From contig NW_025335268.1 in NCBI RefSeq assembly GCF_004798865.1, positions 115,727,503-115,791,502 of the forward strand: a DNA stretch of 64,000 bases. The letters are read 5' to 3'. Made by a program: the position numbers and the translations under genes. Positions 21,960 through 34,900 of the stretch are shown piece by piece. The notes beneath the pieces were generated by a model. That model was not told the origin of the DNA and ran no database searches. It saw nothing but the letters and a program-made list of their open reading frames with translations. Each line of letters opens with the position of its first letter. Position 1 is the first letter of the stretch. Origin of the DNA: Varanus komodoensis. Taxonomy: Eukaryota; Chordata; Lepidosauria; Squamata; Varanidae.

Positions 21960-24900
21960 CAAAAAAGTGCGGAAGCAGAGAAACCCACTGGAAGGAGAGG
22001 AGGTCAAGTTGCTGCACCTCAACATTGGGTGGAGATTTGAAGGAACAGATAAACTTTCCACCATTGCTGTTGGGAAAACACTAGGGCCCTTCAGTAACTT
22101 GAAACTGAAACATTACTTGACTTCCGGGAAAGATGGTGATTTGTTAAGACACCTCTGAATGTTTCCCTGCCTTGTTTTGCCAATGAAGCTAATCTTCATT
22201 TCACCTCAAGATGAAGATCTGGTGACCAATGATCAGGTCAGTTTTTTCAGAAATCTGATCGGTTCTGTTACCATCAAGACAAACAAACAAGGTAAACAAG
22301 GAAATGTTTTAAAATCACCTTCTAGATTTTTTCTTTTTCCTGCAAAGTTTTTTTCTTTCCTTTTCTCTCCTACCTCCACAAGCCAAGGGACTTTAACTTG
22401 CAATCTTCAGTGAAAAGGACTTTGAAAACAACTTTTTACTCATCCAAATAGAACCGATGCCTGCTTTCCATCTAACTCCCAACTGGGCTGTACAGCTATA
22501 AAGGTATTTGATTATATTAGGAGGCTAAGAATGACTGACTGGATGTTGATGGTTGTTAATCTGAGCAGTTTGTGACGATCGTAACTTGCCAGTGGAGGTG
22601 GGGCATGATTTTTCAGGCACTATTCTTCTTTTTCTCTCTGAGCGGAAAGAAGTGTGACAACAAAGCAAAAAAGCTATTGTTCTTAAGGATTGGCAGAGAA
22701 CCAACCTGTAGAATCTACCATGAAAGGGGATTTGTAATTCTGGGGTAGTCCCATTTTTGGGCAAAGAGGGAATAGAGAACTTTGGATTTGTTATCTTTGT
22801 TTTGGTTACTCATTTCCTTCTAATAATAAAAGCAATGGCGCAGTTGAGTTCTCTCTAATTTGAAGACTGTGCTATTGTACTATTGGTGCCATCTGTTGGT
22901 CTTTGGAAAAATCAGACTTGAAAAGGCTCACTTACAAGAGAATGGAAAATTAGAAGAGCATTTGTCTAACCAGCTGACAGTCACTCACAATTGGTTAGAT
23001 TCACCAGAAAAAAAATCTCTTTCTGGATAAATTAATTCATACTAATATTGGATCAACAATGATTAACAATAGTATAAAAAGGAATTAATTAATCTAACAC
23101 TCTCTTAGGAGTTTAACATATCCAAACTATACTAATTTTGCCTTTTCTTTCTTCTCCCCGCTTCCTCTACTCTTTCTTAGCTTTTGAAAATGTACTATTC
23201 ATGGCCTATTCCTTCCTCTGTTTCTCTCAAATGAGCTAATATTTATCTTAACAATGCTAGAGAATTTTGGAAGAGTTAGCTTTCTTGTAATTTCAGAATC
23301 ATACTGCTAAATTGTTGTAAGATAAAGAAGCAAAGGAAGAAATATACATTGACACTAGAGACTTCCAGGGACAAGATGAAGAGGTGTGAAACCTGCAAAG
23401 AAGGTGATGAATCCTACCCCCCAGATTGGGTGGAAAGAACCCAACATTGCAGTTAAGAAGAAATAATATTAATAGTTTAGAATAAAAAGCCAAAATGAAA
23501 ATCCTTTCAATAAATGTTAATCAGCTGAACCCCCACTCTAAACGTACCAAAGTTTTTAATTGTCTAAAATAGCAAAAAACAGATGTAATATGTATTCAAG
23601 AAGTCCATATTAAAAAAAATGCTCATATTTTAAAATGCAAGAACTGGGCAGAATATATGAAGTTTTGGCTGATGCTAAAAAAAAAGGAGGGTTGCAATTT
23701 ATGTTAACAATCAAATTTGAATATTACAGAAGAACTGAGGGATCCAGCTGGACAATTCATCATTTAAAAAAAAATAAAATAAGAAAAGATACATACTTTA
23801 GCAACAATACATGCCCCAAATGTTGCAAAAGAGAAATTTTATGGAAAAAAATCCAATTGGTTATGGATTTTCAGGAAGGTAAAATACTGATCTGTGGTGA
23901 TATGAATAGAGTATCAGACCTCAAGAAAGACAAGCTTAAAAGGGAAGGAAAGGGGTGAACTTCCCAAAAATGTTTTCAGCTATATAGAAATGTTGCAACC
24001 AGAAGATTCATAGAGATTTCAAAATCCAAATACTAAGGACTACACATTCTTTTTCAATGGACATCAGGCATATTCAAAGATAGATAGATACTTAAAGACT
24101 ATAAGGATTCAGTCTAAGATACTCTTGGACTACCACTCAGAAATTATCGCACAAGATGAGCAACTGGGAGCTAGAAGATGGAGACTGAATGACAACCTTC
24201 TATTGCAAGATGATATATTGAAGAAACATGAAAAAGAAATGTAAAGCATATATGAGAAGAAATGTAATAGCAATGTCCTCAAAGAAGAAAAAAAAGAAAA
24301 ACTAGAACAAACCACAAAGCTCTTGAAACAATTCAAATATTAGAGGACTTTCATTAGAAGTCTCCAGATAAATCAATTTTAATTGAACTTATAATTTTCC
24401 AGAATTATAATGGAAAATGTTAGAAAAGCAAAGAGATAGATGGAACATTTTGCCATATGTGGTAGACATGTGATAGAATTAAAAGATTTTTGGGAGCAGA
24501 TACATGCTGAGATGCAGAAAATGCTTAACATTGACTTTCCAATGAATGCTAAGAACATATGATTATTCTCCCATAGACTTTTCCAAAGGTTGTGACAGAT
24601 TTATACAAATATATGACAACAGTGGCAAGAGTAATAATTGCTTCAAAGTGGAAAGCTGAAGATTTCTCAGTTGTCAAACACTGGACAAACAGGCTCACTG
24701 AGTATGCAACAGTGGCAAAGCTAACTAAATATGTCAACAGAAGACCAGTTAAAGAATTTACTCAAAGATGGAAAGCTTACTATGAGCAATTCAAATAATT
24801 GTTAAAGAAAATATTTTTTTACAAATGTTTATGATTACCTTTCTATACCAAAGCAATGCTGTGATCTATAACTATAGACTGGACAAATTTCTGACTGAAA

Positions 24901-25080
24901 ATTGAATGGATTGGATAGGATGGTGATTGAAAGAGACTTTTGTTTATTATGAATGTACTTAAATGAGGAGTTGCTTGCTAAATTTCTAAAATGGCCCTTG
25001 GCGCCTTCTTTCCAATGTACTTTTTTTCTTTTTATTGTACTTTTTGAAAATACATTTAAAAGATTTAGAAAAAATGGAAC
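21960..25080 (+). mobile_element. L1-type LINE, internally deleted and decayed
   Basis: A 5'-like segment has GACTTCCGGGAAAGATGG. From about 23.49 kb an ORF2 start is readable (KILSINVNQLNP, then KTDVICIQEVHI), the L1 endonuclease. KILICGDMNRV and DYTFFFNGHQAYSKIDR follow near 23.88 and 24.03 kb. From about 24.44 kb the text jumps to an ORF2 C-terminal part (24592-24798: VIIASKWKAEDFS, EYATVAKLTKYV, FTQRWKAYYEQF). The reverse-transcriptase core between them is missing. Many stops are present. The insertion lies between gene A and gene B exon 6. Confidence 0.75.
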
Positions 25081-25471
25081 ATTACTTGTTTAAAAAATAC
25101 AAGTAGGCAGTTGTGTCACTGGTCGTAGCAATTTCACAGAAACCACCTAAGATGCAACCATTATAACTTTACCACCATATTCCAAGCAGCATACTTGAAG
25201 AGAAGGTGATTCAAAGAAGAGTCTCAAATAAAGATCTTAATGCCCAGTATTATATCTTTATATCTGCAATATCTTCCCAGCTTCTATGTCAAAAGTTTGT
25301 CTCTAGCTGGTCTCAACTAAATGCAGGAGGGGAAAGAGAGACAGAGGAAATGCAGGAAGGAGAAAAAGGTGCCAGAAATAGTATGAAACAAAAGGTGAAG
25401 GCAAAAGCACAGGAAGAATTGCAGGAGTTGCTCAGATCCCTTTGCCTTGGGAATGAGCTTATACTCTAGAC

Positions 25472-26410
25472 CAGTGATGGCGAACCTTTAAAGACCAAGT
25501 GCCCAAACCAAATCCAAAACCCATATATTTATTGCAAAGTGCCAACACTGCAATGAAACCTGAATACTGGGGTTTTAGTTTAGAAAAAACCACTCACAGC
25601 CAGTCTAAGCAAATATATATAAATATCTCTCTGAACGGCCATGCAAAAGCTTGCATGTGTCATAGCGAATGAGTCATGGCTCGTGATGTCATCGCCTGGC
25701 ACCGCTACTCCATTCCGAGTATGCAAATGTCCCCTATGTGCGCTGTTATCCGATGCTCGGCTGCTGAGGCGACTGTGGCATGCGTGTCATAGGTTCACCA
25801 CAATTGCTCTAACCCACAAACGCCAATGTGCAACACCGGCCGGCACATGATTTATTGAGCTTTTTCACCCCCAATAGGCCAACCATGGATAAATCCAAGA
25901 AAAAAAAAGTTTCAGAAGAAAACAGAACATTTAATGGTACATGGGCGGATTCATTTGCTTTCACTGCTGACGAGACTGGTTTACCAGTATGCTTAATATG
26001 GGCTGAGAAATTGGCAAACAACAAAAAGTCAAATGTTGCAAGACATTTCCAGAATAAACATACAGGCTTTGCTGAAAAATAAAGTTCGGCTTTTTATTTC
26101 ATAAATACAAGGAGGACTCAAATAGACATTGAGTATTTTATTTGAAAGTAGCCTTCAACCCAGCATATTTTTTTCAGAGTTCAAAATGTTTTTGTTGCAT
26201 GCAGAAATAAAAATTTGTTTTCTCTGTAGCAGTTCATTGATTTCATAAATGCAACACACTATAGTTTTTTTATACATAGCAGAAAGATAAAAAACAATAT
26301 ATGCAGTGTTATCTTCATTTTAGATGTCTAAAGGATTTTGAGGCTCCCAGTGTTTTCTGTGGGATATGGATCCAAATGGTTCTTTGAGTGTTTAAGGTTG
26401 CCAACCCCTG
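25472..26410 (+). mobile_element. hAT-type DNA transposon, internally deleted
   Basis: The ends are CAGTGATGGCGAACC and, inverted, CAGGGGTTGGCAACC. The flanking 8-mers CTCTAGAC (25464-25471) and CTCTAACC (26411-26418) differ at one base and look like a target-site duplication. Inside, 25885-26082 encodes the N-terminus of a hAT transposase: SEENRTFNGTWADSFAFTAD, then GLPVCLIW and NKKSNVARHFQNKH. The usual CLIC zinc-ligand pair reads CLIW here. The catalytic part is absent. Confidence 0.85.
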
Positions 26411-26670
26411 CTCTAACCCTACCCTGGGGTACACCCCTAACCCTAATATAGCAGTAAAGTTCCATAGAAAAGAGGGCGATTTTGAAAAAGTCTTTCTTGC
26501 GTAGCTTTTTCTGCACAGTTCATCATTCCTGCCCATTCTAAACACATTCCAGCCATCAAAATCATGCCAGGATGCCTCATTTTTCTAACTCTAACCCTAC
26601 CCTGGTGCACACCCCTAACCCTAATATAGGGGCAAAGTTCCATGGAAAAGATGGCGATTTTTTGGACTGA
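26411..26670. repeat. Dimer of a telomere-like repeat, period about 179 bp
   Basis: CTCTAACCCTACCCTGG, ACACCCCTAACCCTAATATA and AAAGTTCCAT occur in the same order at 26411 and 26590. Each copy includes several CTAACCCTA-like words. Only two copies are seen. Confidence 0.65.
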
Positions 26671-26887
26671 CAACCCATCGTTCAGGGGTCAGGTCGGCTG
26701 CTGAATCTGTTTTATGTAGCTGAGGAAGAGCTGTTACCCAACTTGCTCTGTGGAAGGTGAAGCTGGGGAGCGGCCAGGGATTCTGACATGTAAAAGACTC
26801 CATAAAAGGCTTGAGGTGTCAATTCTATATATGCTTACCTAGGAGTGATCCTTATTGAACTTGTGAGATCTGTTTCTCACACATAAG

Positions 26888-27130
26888 CCAGAGTGGTGTA
26901 GTGATTGAGAGTGTGGGACTGGGACCTGAAATAGATTCAGGTCCCAGTCCTCACTCAGCCACAGAGTTCACTGGGTGACTTTGAGCCAATCACAGAATCT
27001 CCACCCAAACTACCTCGCAGGATTGTTGTTGTGAAGATAAGCTTGTGAGGAGGAGGAGAATGATGTAAGCCACCTGGACTTCCTTGGCAGGAAAAATGGT
27101 GGGATGTAAATCTAGTCAATAAATAAAATA
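26888..27130 (+). mobile_element. tRNA-derived SINE, Sauria/Squam type, full length
   Basis: The head is GCCAGAGTGGTGTAGTGATT (A-box-like). Then come CACTGGGTGACTTTGAGCCA, CAGGATTGTTGTTGTGAAGA and GGTGGGATGTAAATCTAGTC, with an (AATA)n tail. A 15-bp perfect inverted repeat at 26916-26950 replaces the usual B-box region. Confidence 0.8.
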
Positions 27131-28789
27131 AAGAGTCGCACCCTAGCAGGACGGTGTGGGCCCAAAACGATAGAAGGAACAGAAGCAAGCAATGTGTTCT
27201 GAGCCAGGCTGTTGCAGAGTCTGTCTCTGGGTTAGTTGCCGCTTTCAAGTGTCTTTTAAAAATAAGTATGTCGTTTTCACTGAAGAAGCACAGTCCACAG
27301 ATTTGCACTGTGTAATTGCTGGCTGATGGTTGAGTTTGGCAGAATTACAGGCCACCTGCTATAGAAACAAACTCAGCTGAATGCAATCAGATTTACTTCC
27401 AGCTTAACAACCACAGGATTTTACTGCCCGTGACTTACCCATGCAAGCTTTTATCTGGAGCTTCTATAGCGGAAGGCTGTGAAGGACGAATGAATGAGCG
27501 GATATTGATCATCTTTAAATCAGGCCACATTATCCTCTATGTAAACGGTGAGGGGACCCAATTTTGGTGAAAACAATATTTTTTCAATCGAATATAGTGT
27601 CTGATCATGATGTGTGATATTAGTGGAAGATCACTGTTAGAAAAATTGAGGTATGAAGGACAGTGCAGGAAAAAGCGACTGTTATATCCTGGCTTTCTAC
27701 AGTTGCAAGCCATTGATGAATTTGGAGTGCTGATGTGGACTTGGGCAATCCAGGTTCAGATTCGGCTACGAATGTCACAGGGTGGCCCTAGGCAAGCTCC
27801 ATTCTTTCACCCTAAATGGCTCTCTGCAGAGTTCATCCAACACAAGAGTTATAATGCACTTCATAAACTGAAAAGGTCTGCAGAAATTCTTAATAATATT
27901 GGAAATTAATATTTCCTGTATGGGTGATGACAGACAATCACATTCTGGAAAAGACCAGGTAGTGCATTGTTGCATCATCATCATCATCATCATCATCACC
28001 CATTGCATTTCTATACTGCCCTTAGTCAAAGCTCCCTGGGCAGTTCACAGCATTAAGTCACTCATCCAGATTTCAACCAGGCCTGATCCTGTTTAGCTTC
28101 CAAAATTAGGCAGGGTCAGGCACTTTGGGCTATATGGATGTGTAGCATCTCAATCAAAATGCAAATAGAAGAGGAGTAAGCTTCATGTCTACATCAGGAA
28201 TGTGGCCCATGGAGCTTTCTTGGATTCCTCCAGGGGGCAGGACTTTCCCCCCAAGCCCCACTCCCAGAAGGACTCCCCGCTCTTATCTCCATTCTGAGAT
28301 CCATTATAGCAGTGGGAATGTAGGTGCTGATGGATTCAGCCAGCAGCAGTAAGAGCACCTTCTCCTTCCTGTGCTGGCCAAGTCTTCTTGTTGCTGTTCC
28401 CAGTGTAGGGGAAGCCCTTTCCCTCTGCTGAGAGAAACATGGAACGCTTTCCCTCTCTTGCAGGAGAAGGGCAAAATGGGTGTGAGGAAGGCGATGTCAG
28501 TGGCCCCCACCCATTTTTTGGTTCTGCACCCCAACCTACAGCATGGCCTGAGCATACTCAAAGGCTGGGATGCTTCCCAGGGAGGCTTTTATCATGTCAC
28601 TGCACTGCCCCATTTGCAGAAATGTAGATAAGTCAAGAAGTCATCACATTCCAGTTACAACCCTCCATTGCCCTCAAGTTCCATTTGTAACTCATTAGCC
28701 CATTCTCTCCAAGTCTCTCTTGCTGAAAATGTAAACCCAGCAACGTGAAAACAAGTGCAGAAATAAGCCAAAGCTGCCAACCAAAAGTG
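27131..28789. other. Spacer between the gene A poly(A) signal and upstream repeats
   Basis: It contains an (ATC)n tract at about 27975-27999. No exon of gene B (1-5) was found here, although this is where it would be expected. Short open frames (e.g. 27607-27909 plus) resemble nothing known to me. Confidence 0.4.
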
Positions 28790-28795
28790 TTTATT
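28790..28795 (-). promoter_or_regulatory. Polyadenylation signal of gene A
   Basis: AATAAA on the minus strand begins 42 bases past the TGA of gene A. It implies a very short 3' UTR. No other AATAAA was seen closer to the stop. Confidence 0.6.
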
Positions 28796-28837
28796 AGCAG
28801 ATACAAGGTATGCCTTGCAGACACCTTTCGGGGAGGC

Positions 28838-28972
28838 TCAGATCTTCCTCCTCCCCCTCCTCTCACGGGAGAGTGTCTCTACTTCCTTCATGAACCGCAG
28901 GCACAGTTCCTCCTGCCACGGCAAGGCCACACATTGGACGGCCACTGGGAGCCCCACTGCACCCTCCACAGC
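28838..28972 (-). CDS. Gene A exon 15 (residues 546-589) and stop
   Basis: The last exon has 44 codons and TGA. It begins AVEGAVGLPVAVQCVALPWQ and ends with a basic tail (SRERRGRRKI). The human protein has SVGLPVAVQCVALPWQEELC at the same place. The acceptor is CATGCAG. Confidence 0.95.
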   Translation of the reverse strand, partial: AVEGAVGLPVAVQCVALPWQEELCLRFMKEVETLSRERRGRRKI

Positions 28973-31900
28973 CTGCATGAGAAACACAAAGTGGTAGGAT
29001 ATTACGGGGGAAGAAGCCAGAGTGAGCCCGTAGTTCTCCAGAAGTCCACTTCAGACCCACACGCCCCTTTGTGAACTGCTTGCAATTTTCTCTTCAAGAC
29101 CACCAGGGAAGTAAAGAGACCTGCCTTCCACTGGATAATGGAAAATGTTTAGGATACATTTACAAAACGAATAGACATTTTGCTTCTGAACACATGTTTG
29201 CAAAACTCTGAAGTATTTTGGACTTTGAGCTGAATTGCACAGTTGTCCATAAAAAATGGAACTCTAGGTAGAAGGCATTGTGCCCAAAGGATGCTAATCA
29301 TCACGTCCCTTTCCCAGATATCATGTCCCTTTCTATATTAACATAAGGGTTATAATCCTAAATGTTCTTATAAGAAGTAGCGGCTCTTCCAGATGCACCT
29401 GTTACCATGCCACTGCCCTGCCTTATCACAAAGGGACTCTGAAAAAATCCATTTGGTGTCAGGCTGTACACATAACTCCCAAACTATAGTTTTCACTATC
29501 AATAAATAGGATCCTGCCCAGCACAGAAGCAACCAAGGAATTAGGCCTAAAATAACTTCAATTTTGCCTCCAAAGGGACCATATTCAAGATGAAACAAAA
29601 TGTCACTGATCACAGAATCACAGAATAGTAGAGTTGGAAGAGACCTAGAAGACTGTTGGGTCCGACTCTCTGCTAGTACAGCACACCAAACCACCCCACC
29701 CCACTCAGATGCCCGATGTTCGAGAGGTTGCAAGGAAAGATAACTCTGCAGAGGTTTTGCAGAACACATTCAGGCTTCCATCCACAGCAGATACATTTGT
29801 TTCTATCAACTGACCTCCTTCATTCTTTTATCCCAGGGGTCTCCATAATGTCCTTTGTAAAGTTTCAACTCCTCCTCATCTGCCTGAGTGACTGTAGTCA
29901 CTGGTACGACTCCAGCAGGAAAATTCAAGACGTTGTACAGATGGGTATAAGTTGTGGCAACTGAAAGAGACCATGTGCAGCACATGATATTACTGACTTC
30001 GGTATATTAAATCTTTGTGTGACAACCAACAGGCAAATGTTATTAGAAAACAACACACACCTGTACAAATGCAACATGTGCCCATTTTAATCTGAAGAGT
30101 CACAGAATGACAAACATGGGGCAGAACTCATTAGATGAGCAGAACCAAGGCTTTCTCTATACAGTACCCCATGATGGTTTTTATTGAAGTAATGGGACTG
30201 AGAACTTTGCTTCAGGGGCATGACTCTAGCAGGGAAAGACTCTGCAGCTTTGAAACATGGGATTTCCAAGTAAAGAAAGGACAACCACGCTCTGTTTGGG
30301 GTGGGAGGAGCATATTTTAATGGATGAATGAAATGACAGGGCTTTGCCGAAAGAATGGGTCATATTGCACTATCAAGTAATCTAAAATGGCATTTTTAAA
30401 AGCTACTTACTTCGGGTGCTTTCATTATCACCAAAATATGCATGGGGATATGCATGCAAACACATTCTGTACAAGCAACTATTGGAGATTTTTTGCCCTC
30501 AAGGCAAACTTCAAGACTCTTCTTTCCTCAACATTTCTAAGACAAGATAGCCCTGATTATCCAGCCTACTTGTTTTGGTTTACTATTAATAATCATTTTT
30601 GTTGTTTTTAATTTCATACTGGTTCACTCATATAAAGTTTAAAGTAAGTCTCCATGCAGAATACTTTTAGAATGATCAAGGAGTGAATGCATAGAGTCTA
30701 AACTACCATTTGCCTCCTGTAAGACTTGGAAGGAAAGATGAGGGAGAGGAAGCAACAATGACTGGTTTTCCCCACAGTGATGGCCTGTGTTTCCAACTCC
30801 ATACATCAATCCCTCAAGGAATATTCTCCCACACTGCTGAGTACTCGGTTTATACCACATGCTTTGGGAGGTCTAGGAAACACTTGGTGACATTTGGGAG
30901 TTCAGCTACAAGTGTCCTTGTCCCCAGTAAGGGGACTCTGTGGGTTTGGGGGCTCCCTGCAACCCCAAAGCTAAGATGAGCAGAAGGGCAGTGGCAGAGA
31001 AGAAAGGAAGAGGAAAGACACTTCCTTCTCACCCAGGCAACCCATCCCATTCTGCAACAGTGCAAGAGCAGGGTGAGCACAAAGCCAGAAACCAATGGAA
31101 TGATCAACTGGTACCAAATAGTTTGCCTGCGTATCCTAGATTAAAGGCTGGTCCCAAGGCAGGGCAAAGCACAACATCCAGCTTCAGCTTCCTCCATTCA
31201 GCAATGAATTCATCACAGTAAGCCTGGAGATAAATAAAAAGAGATGCTAATAGCTGTCATATTCATAATGACTTGACCAGCTCAAAGTGATTACAGACTT
31301 TGAATCCAGTACATGTGGAGGGCCCAAGATCGGGGAAGTCCATAGCAAGATAGGCATGCCATGCTTTAAACAGAGTAGTTTCCAGGAGCATAAATGTTAT
31401 CATACAGGTTCTGTCTGTAGGGCTACTTGTCAACTAAGGTAAGGGTGAGAGAGAAAGTAACATGCCTGAAGTTGGATGTGAAGCTGCTTGCTTCAGCAGC
31501 CTGGCTCTGACTCTAATAATACGAGATGCGGGGAATGAAACTAGAAGGCTGAGATGGTGAGTGAGTGACTAAATTGAAAAGATGTTGGCTTTTGGCAGAT
31601 GCAAATGGATCAGGATCTACCCATTTGGTATTTACAAGTACTATATAGTCTATTAAGGGGTTAATGAAGAAATATTTATTTATTTAATGGATTTCTAACC
31701 CACCTCATTTGCCACAGAGCTACCTGAGCAGGTTATGACAATAAACCCATACATGCAATAGAAAAACATAACCACCATTTACAATAAAACATTAGATCAA
31801 TAAAATATATAAAATTAAAATGCACCCACTGACAGAACTAGTAATTTCATTAAAAGGCATACCCCCATTGTTAAAATGTCATTAAAAACAAACTAACAAT

Positions 31901-34900
31901 TAAAATACCATTGAAATAAAAAGGTCTTTGTCTGGTGCCAAAATGGGCATAAAGAACATTTTGAGCTGCCTTCCCCAGCCTGCTGCCTTCCAGATGAGTT
32001 GGAGTGCAACTCCCATCATTCCCAGCCAGCATGGCCAAGCCAGGTTGAGGGAAAGCTGGTCATGGGTATTTCACTGAAAACTTAAAGCCAACCAACTTCA
32101 GGATGCAGTAATGTGATTTAAGTGGCATGTTTATTTCTGCTTACTTAAGCAACTTTGCACACGATCAGAATAATATCATAATGAAGGCAGAGGCTGAGTT
32201 CTTTGTAATCCTATTATAGCTCAAAAGGGTATGAAAAGGGTAGTGGGGAAAGAAGAAGTCAGGCGAGATTAGATTGCTATGAAAGTCTGTGCCACTGCAT
32301 TACAGGAACAATGCAGCAGCTACGCACACCAAGCTCTTGCTTTAGAAACAGCCTCCAAGCTGCGAGGCCCCGCTCCTGCCTCAGCCAGCCTGGAACTGAC
32401 CTGTAGACCAGTGGCAGAGCACCTGCTTTGCATGGTAAGCCCTTAGGTTCAACCTCTGCAGTCTCCAGGCAGGGCCAGCAAACAGGCCAGTCCAAACCCC
32501 TGGCTAGATGGGCCCAATCGGTTTCAATATAGGGCACTTCCTGTGGTTAATGCACCCAGTCTGGTAAGAGGGTGTATGAATAAAACCAAGCAGTACTAGC
32601 CATTGCAGCTGCCCCCATCAATAATCCAATACCTCTTGGCCATCTCTTCTGGCCACTTCCAAATCAACTGTTTGCCTGTGTTGGCACCATCTATTAGATG
32701 GTGAAGTGCCACAGATCCATGGAATCTGAATCCTCATCACTGTCCTGGCTGATACTGGAGTTGCCATCTGTGTAAACTCTTGATTGGAATTCATGTCCCA
32801 AATCAAATCAAATCAAATCAAAGGTTTGTGAAATGCTAGGCATGTTCCTAATTTTCTTTGCACTTCCCTCAGGTTAATGATATAACCAAATATGAAGACC
32901 ATGTGCAAAGTTTCCCAAGAAACAGATGTTTATAACCAGGTCACTCTGCTGGTGAGACGGAACTGAAGTAGAGCAGGAATCCCTAGCTACTTTTCTGTGC
33001 CTCATAATGAGAAAAAAAAATAAAGAATTACCCTTCGGTCAACATTGTTCTTCCAGAAGTTTTTCACTGACCTAGGTGAACACATCCAACTTAGTATTAA
33101 TAATGCTATTTTTAAAAAAAGAAAATTGATCAAAACAGTCATTTTGGTTATATGTCCACATGATTAGTCACGTCAGCATAGCTATAGTCATATAATCATG
33201 GGAACATGTCTGTATAAACTGTCAAACACAATTCTATCCTGGATTCTTCATCAGAGACTCCTAACAGCACATCCTAAATATGGGATACTGCTAAAAGGTC
33301 TATCAGAATGTCGGAGAAGGTATTGTTCTTACAATCAGGTCATTTAAATGTCTCTCTTCATATTCTCAACCCTGTTTGTCTCTCTTCAACAAAGATGTTA
33401 ACCATGAAATGGAACCTGCCCCAGTGTCACAACCATGATGATCAGACAATGGCATCTGAATTAAGTTTTCCAGATCACTAGAATTGTACCCCCAGACACA
33501 CACATGATGGCAATATGCCAGTTAAATCCTCTGTAAATCAAAACATCTCAATTGTTCAATTACAAATATTACAAATATATTTCCCTGTCCTGCAAAAATG
33601 TATTATTTGGTCAAGCTATTGCTGCCCCCTGCTGGATGCATTGTAACATAACCGTTCTTTTACTCTAAAGTGTGAACACCTACCAAAAACTTTTAAAGAC
33701 TCTTACAGAAACTTAAAAACAGATATGTTGTGACATATGGTTTCATAACATAGAGCACATTTCACGGATATTTTAGTGAACAGTTCACAGTTTTGTGAAT
33801 AGACAGACTTTAAAGCAAGCTCCCCCAACCTGCGCCAGTGCTTTGGTCTACAACTCCCACCTCCCCAGCCGTCATGAACATTGGCCATGTAGTAGTCTAA
33901 CTGGGATGTGCCACATGGAAGTAGGTTGATCTGGAGTATCTTGTGGCTACTCCCTGCCCTGTTACTCAATGCATTCTTAAAGGTTCGTGACTATTGCCCT
34001 GAAGTTATAACATTACTGATACTCTTCTGAACCCAATCATGGTTACACTTAGGCCTGCATGATGAGTTCATTATCAGTCGTATCAAAGCAACTTACCCTA
34101 CACCAAGGAGGGCATGCAAATGTCGGGAGATTCGTGGAAGCTGAAACAAAATAACATATTAATAATATAGTATTTAGATGCAGATTTTTATCGAGTTTGG
34201 TTTGGGGTTAATCTGAATGCCTTCTCCAAATCATAGAATCGTAGAATAGTAGAGTTGGAAGGGATCAAGAAGGCCATCAGGTCCAACCCCCTGCTGTTGC
34301 AGGACACCAATCCCTTATAGTGCAGTGCCACTGAGTGTGAAGAGATTGAGAATAACTTGCAGTTCTATAATTGTTGACTCCAAGACTCCTGTCAGAAGAG
34401 CCATCCAGGTAAATATCCTGCAGGAATGCCTCTTAAGACCTTACAAAGGAAAGATCGCAGTAGAAGTGTATCGGTGGGAGCTAAGATGACCCACGAATGC
34501 ATAGGTGATGGATGACAATCACTCACCTTTCTCCCCCTCTCAAGAGAAAGAGAAGGGGCAAGTGCAGTCTATTAGAAAGGAGCGACTTAGTGCTGGAACT
34601 AAGACTAAAAGGTGCAGATCCATTTTGTAATTTCACACACACACACACTCCATGGGAAGTGGGGAGAAAGTTGGGCTTGAGAGTGTACATCCTCAAATTC
34701 CAGTTTCCTCCTTTAAGCTGCCAGGGTGCGATTTTCTGGCTATCACACTAACTAACACCAGGTCACATTATATAAAGAATGATTTTTTTTTCAATAGAAA
34801 TAAACCAATTTTTCAAGGAAGTTTTAATTATGGTGCAGGTTTCCTTTAGCCTCCTCCCTCTCTTCCTATTCCTTGAACAAGCACGTGTGGGGGATTGCAT

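Noticed and set aside
26760-26810. Possible gene B exon 3 in the stretch with ACTCCATAAAAGG
   Set aside because: The translated text does not contain the GVPVSIKE motif in any frame.
27607-27909. 100-codon open frame on the plus strand between the two FAAH-family genes
   Set aside because: It matches nothing known to me and length is within chance.
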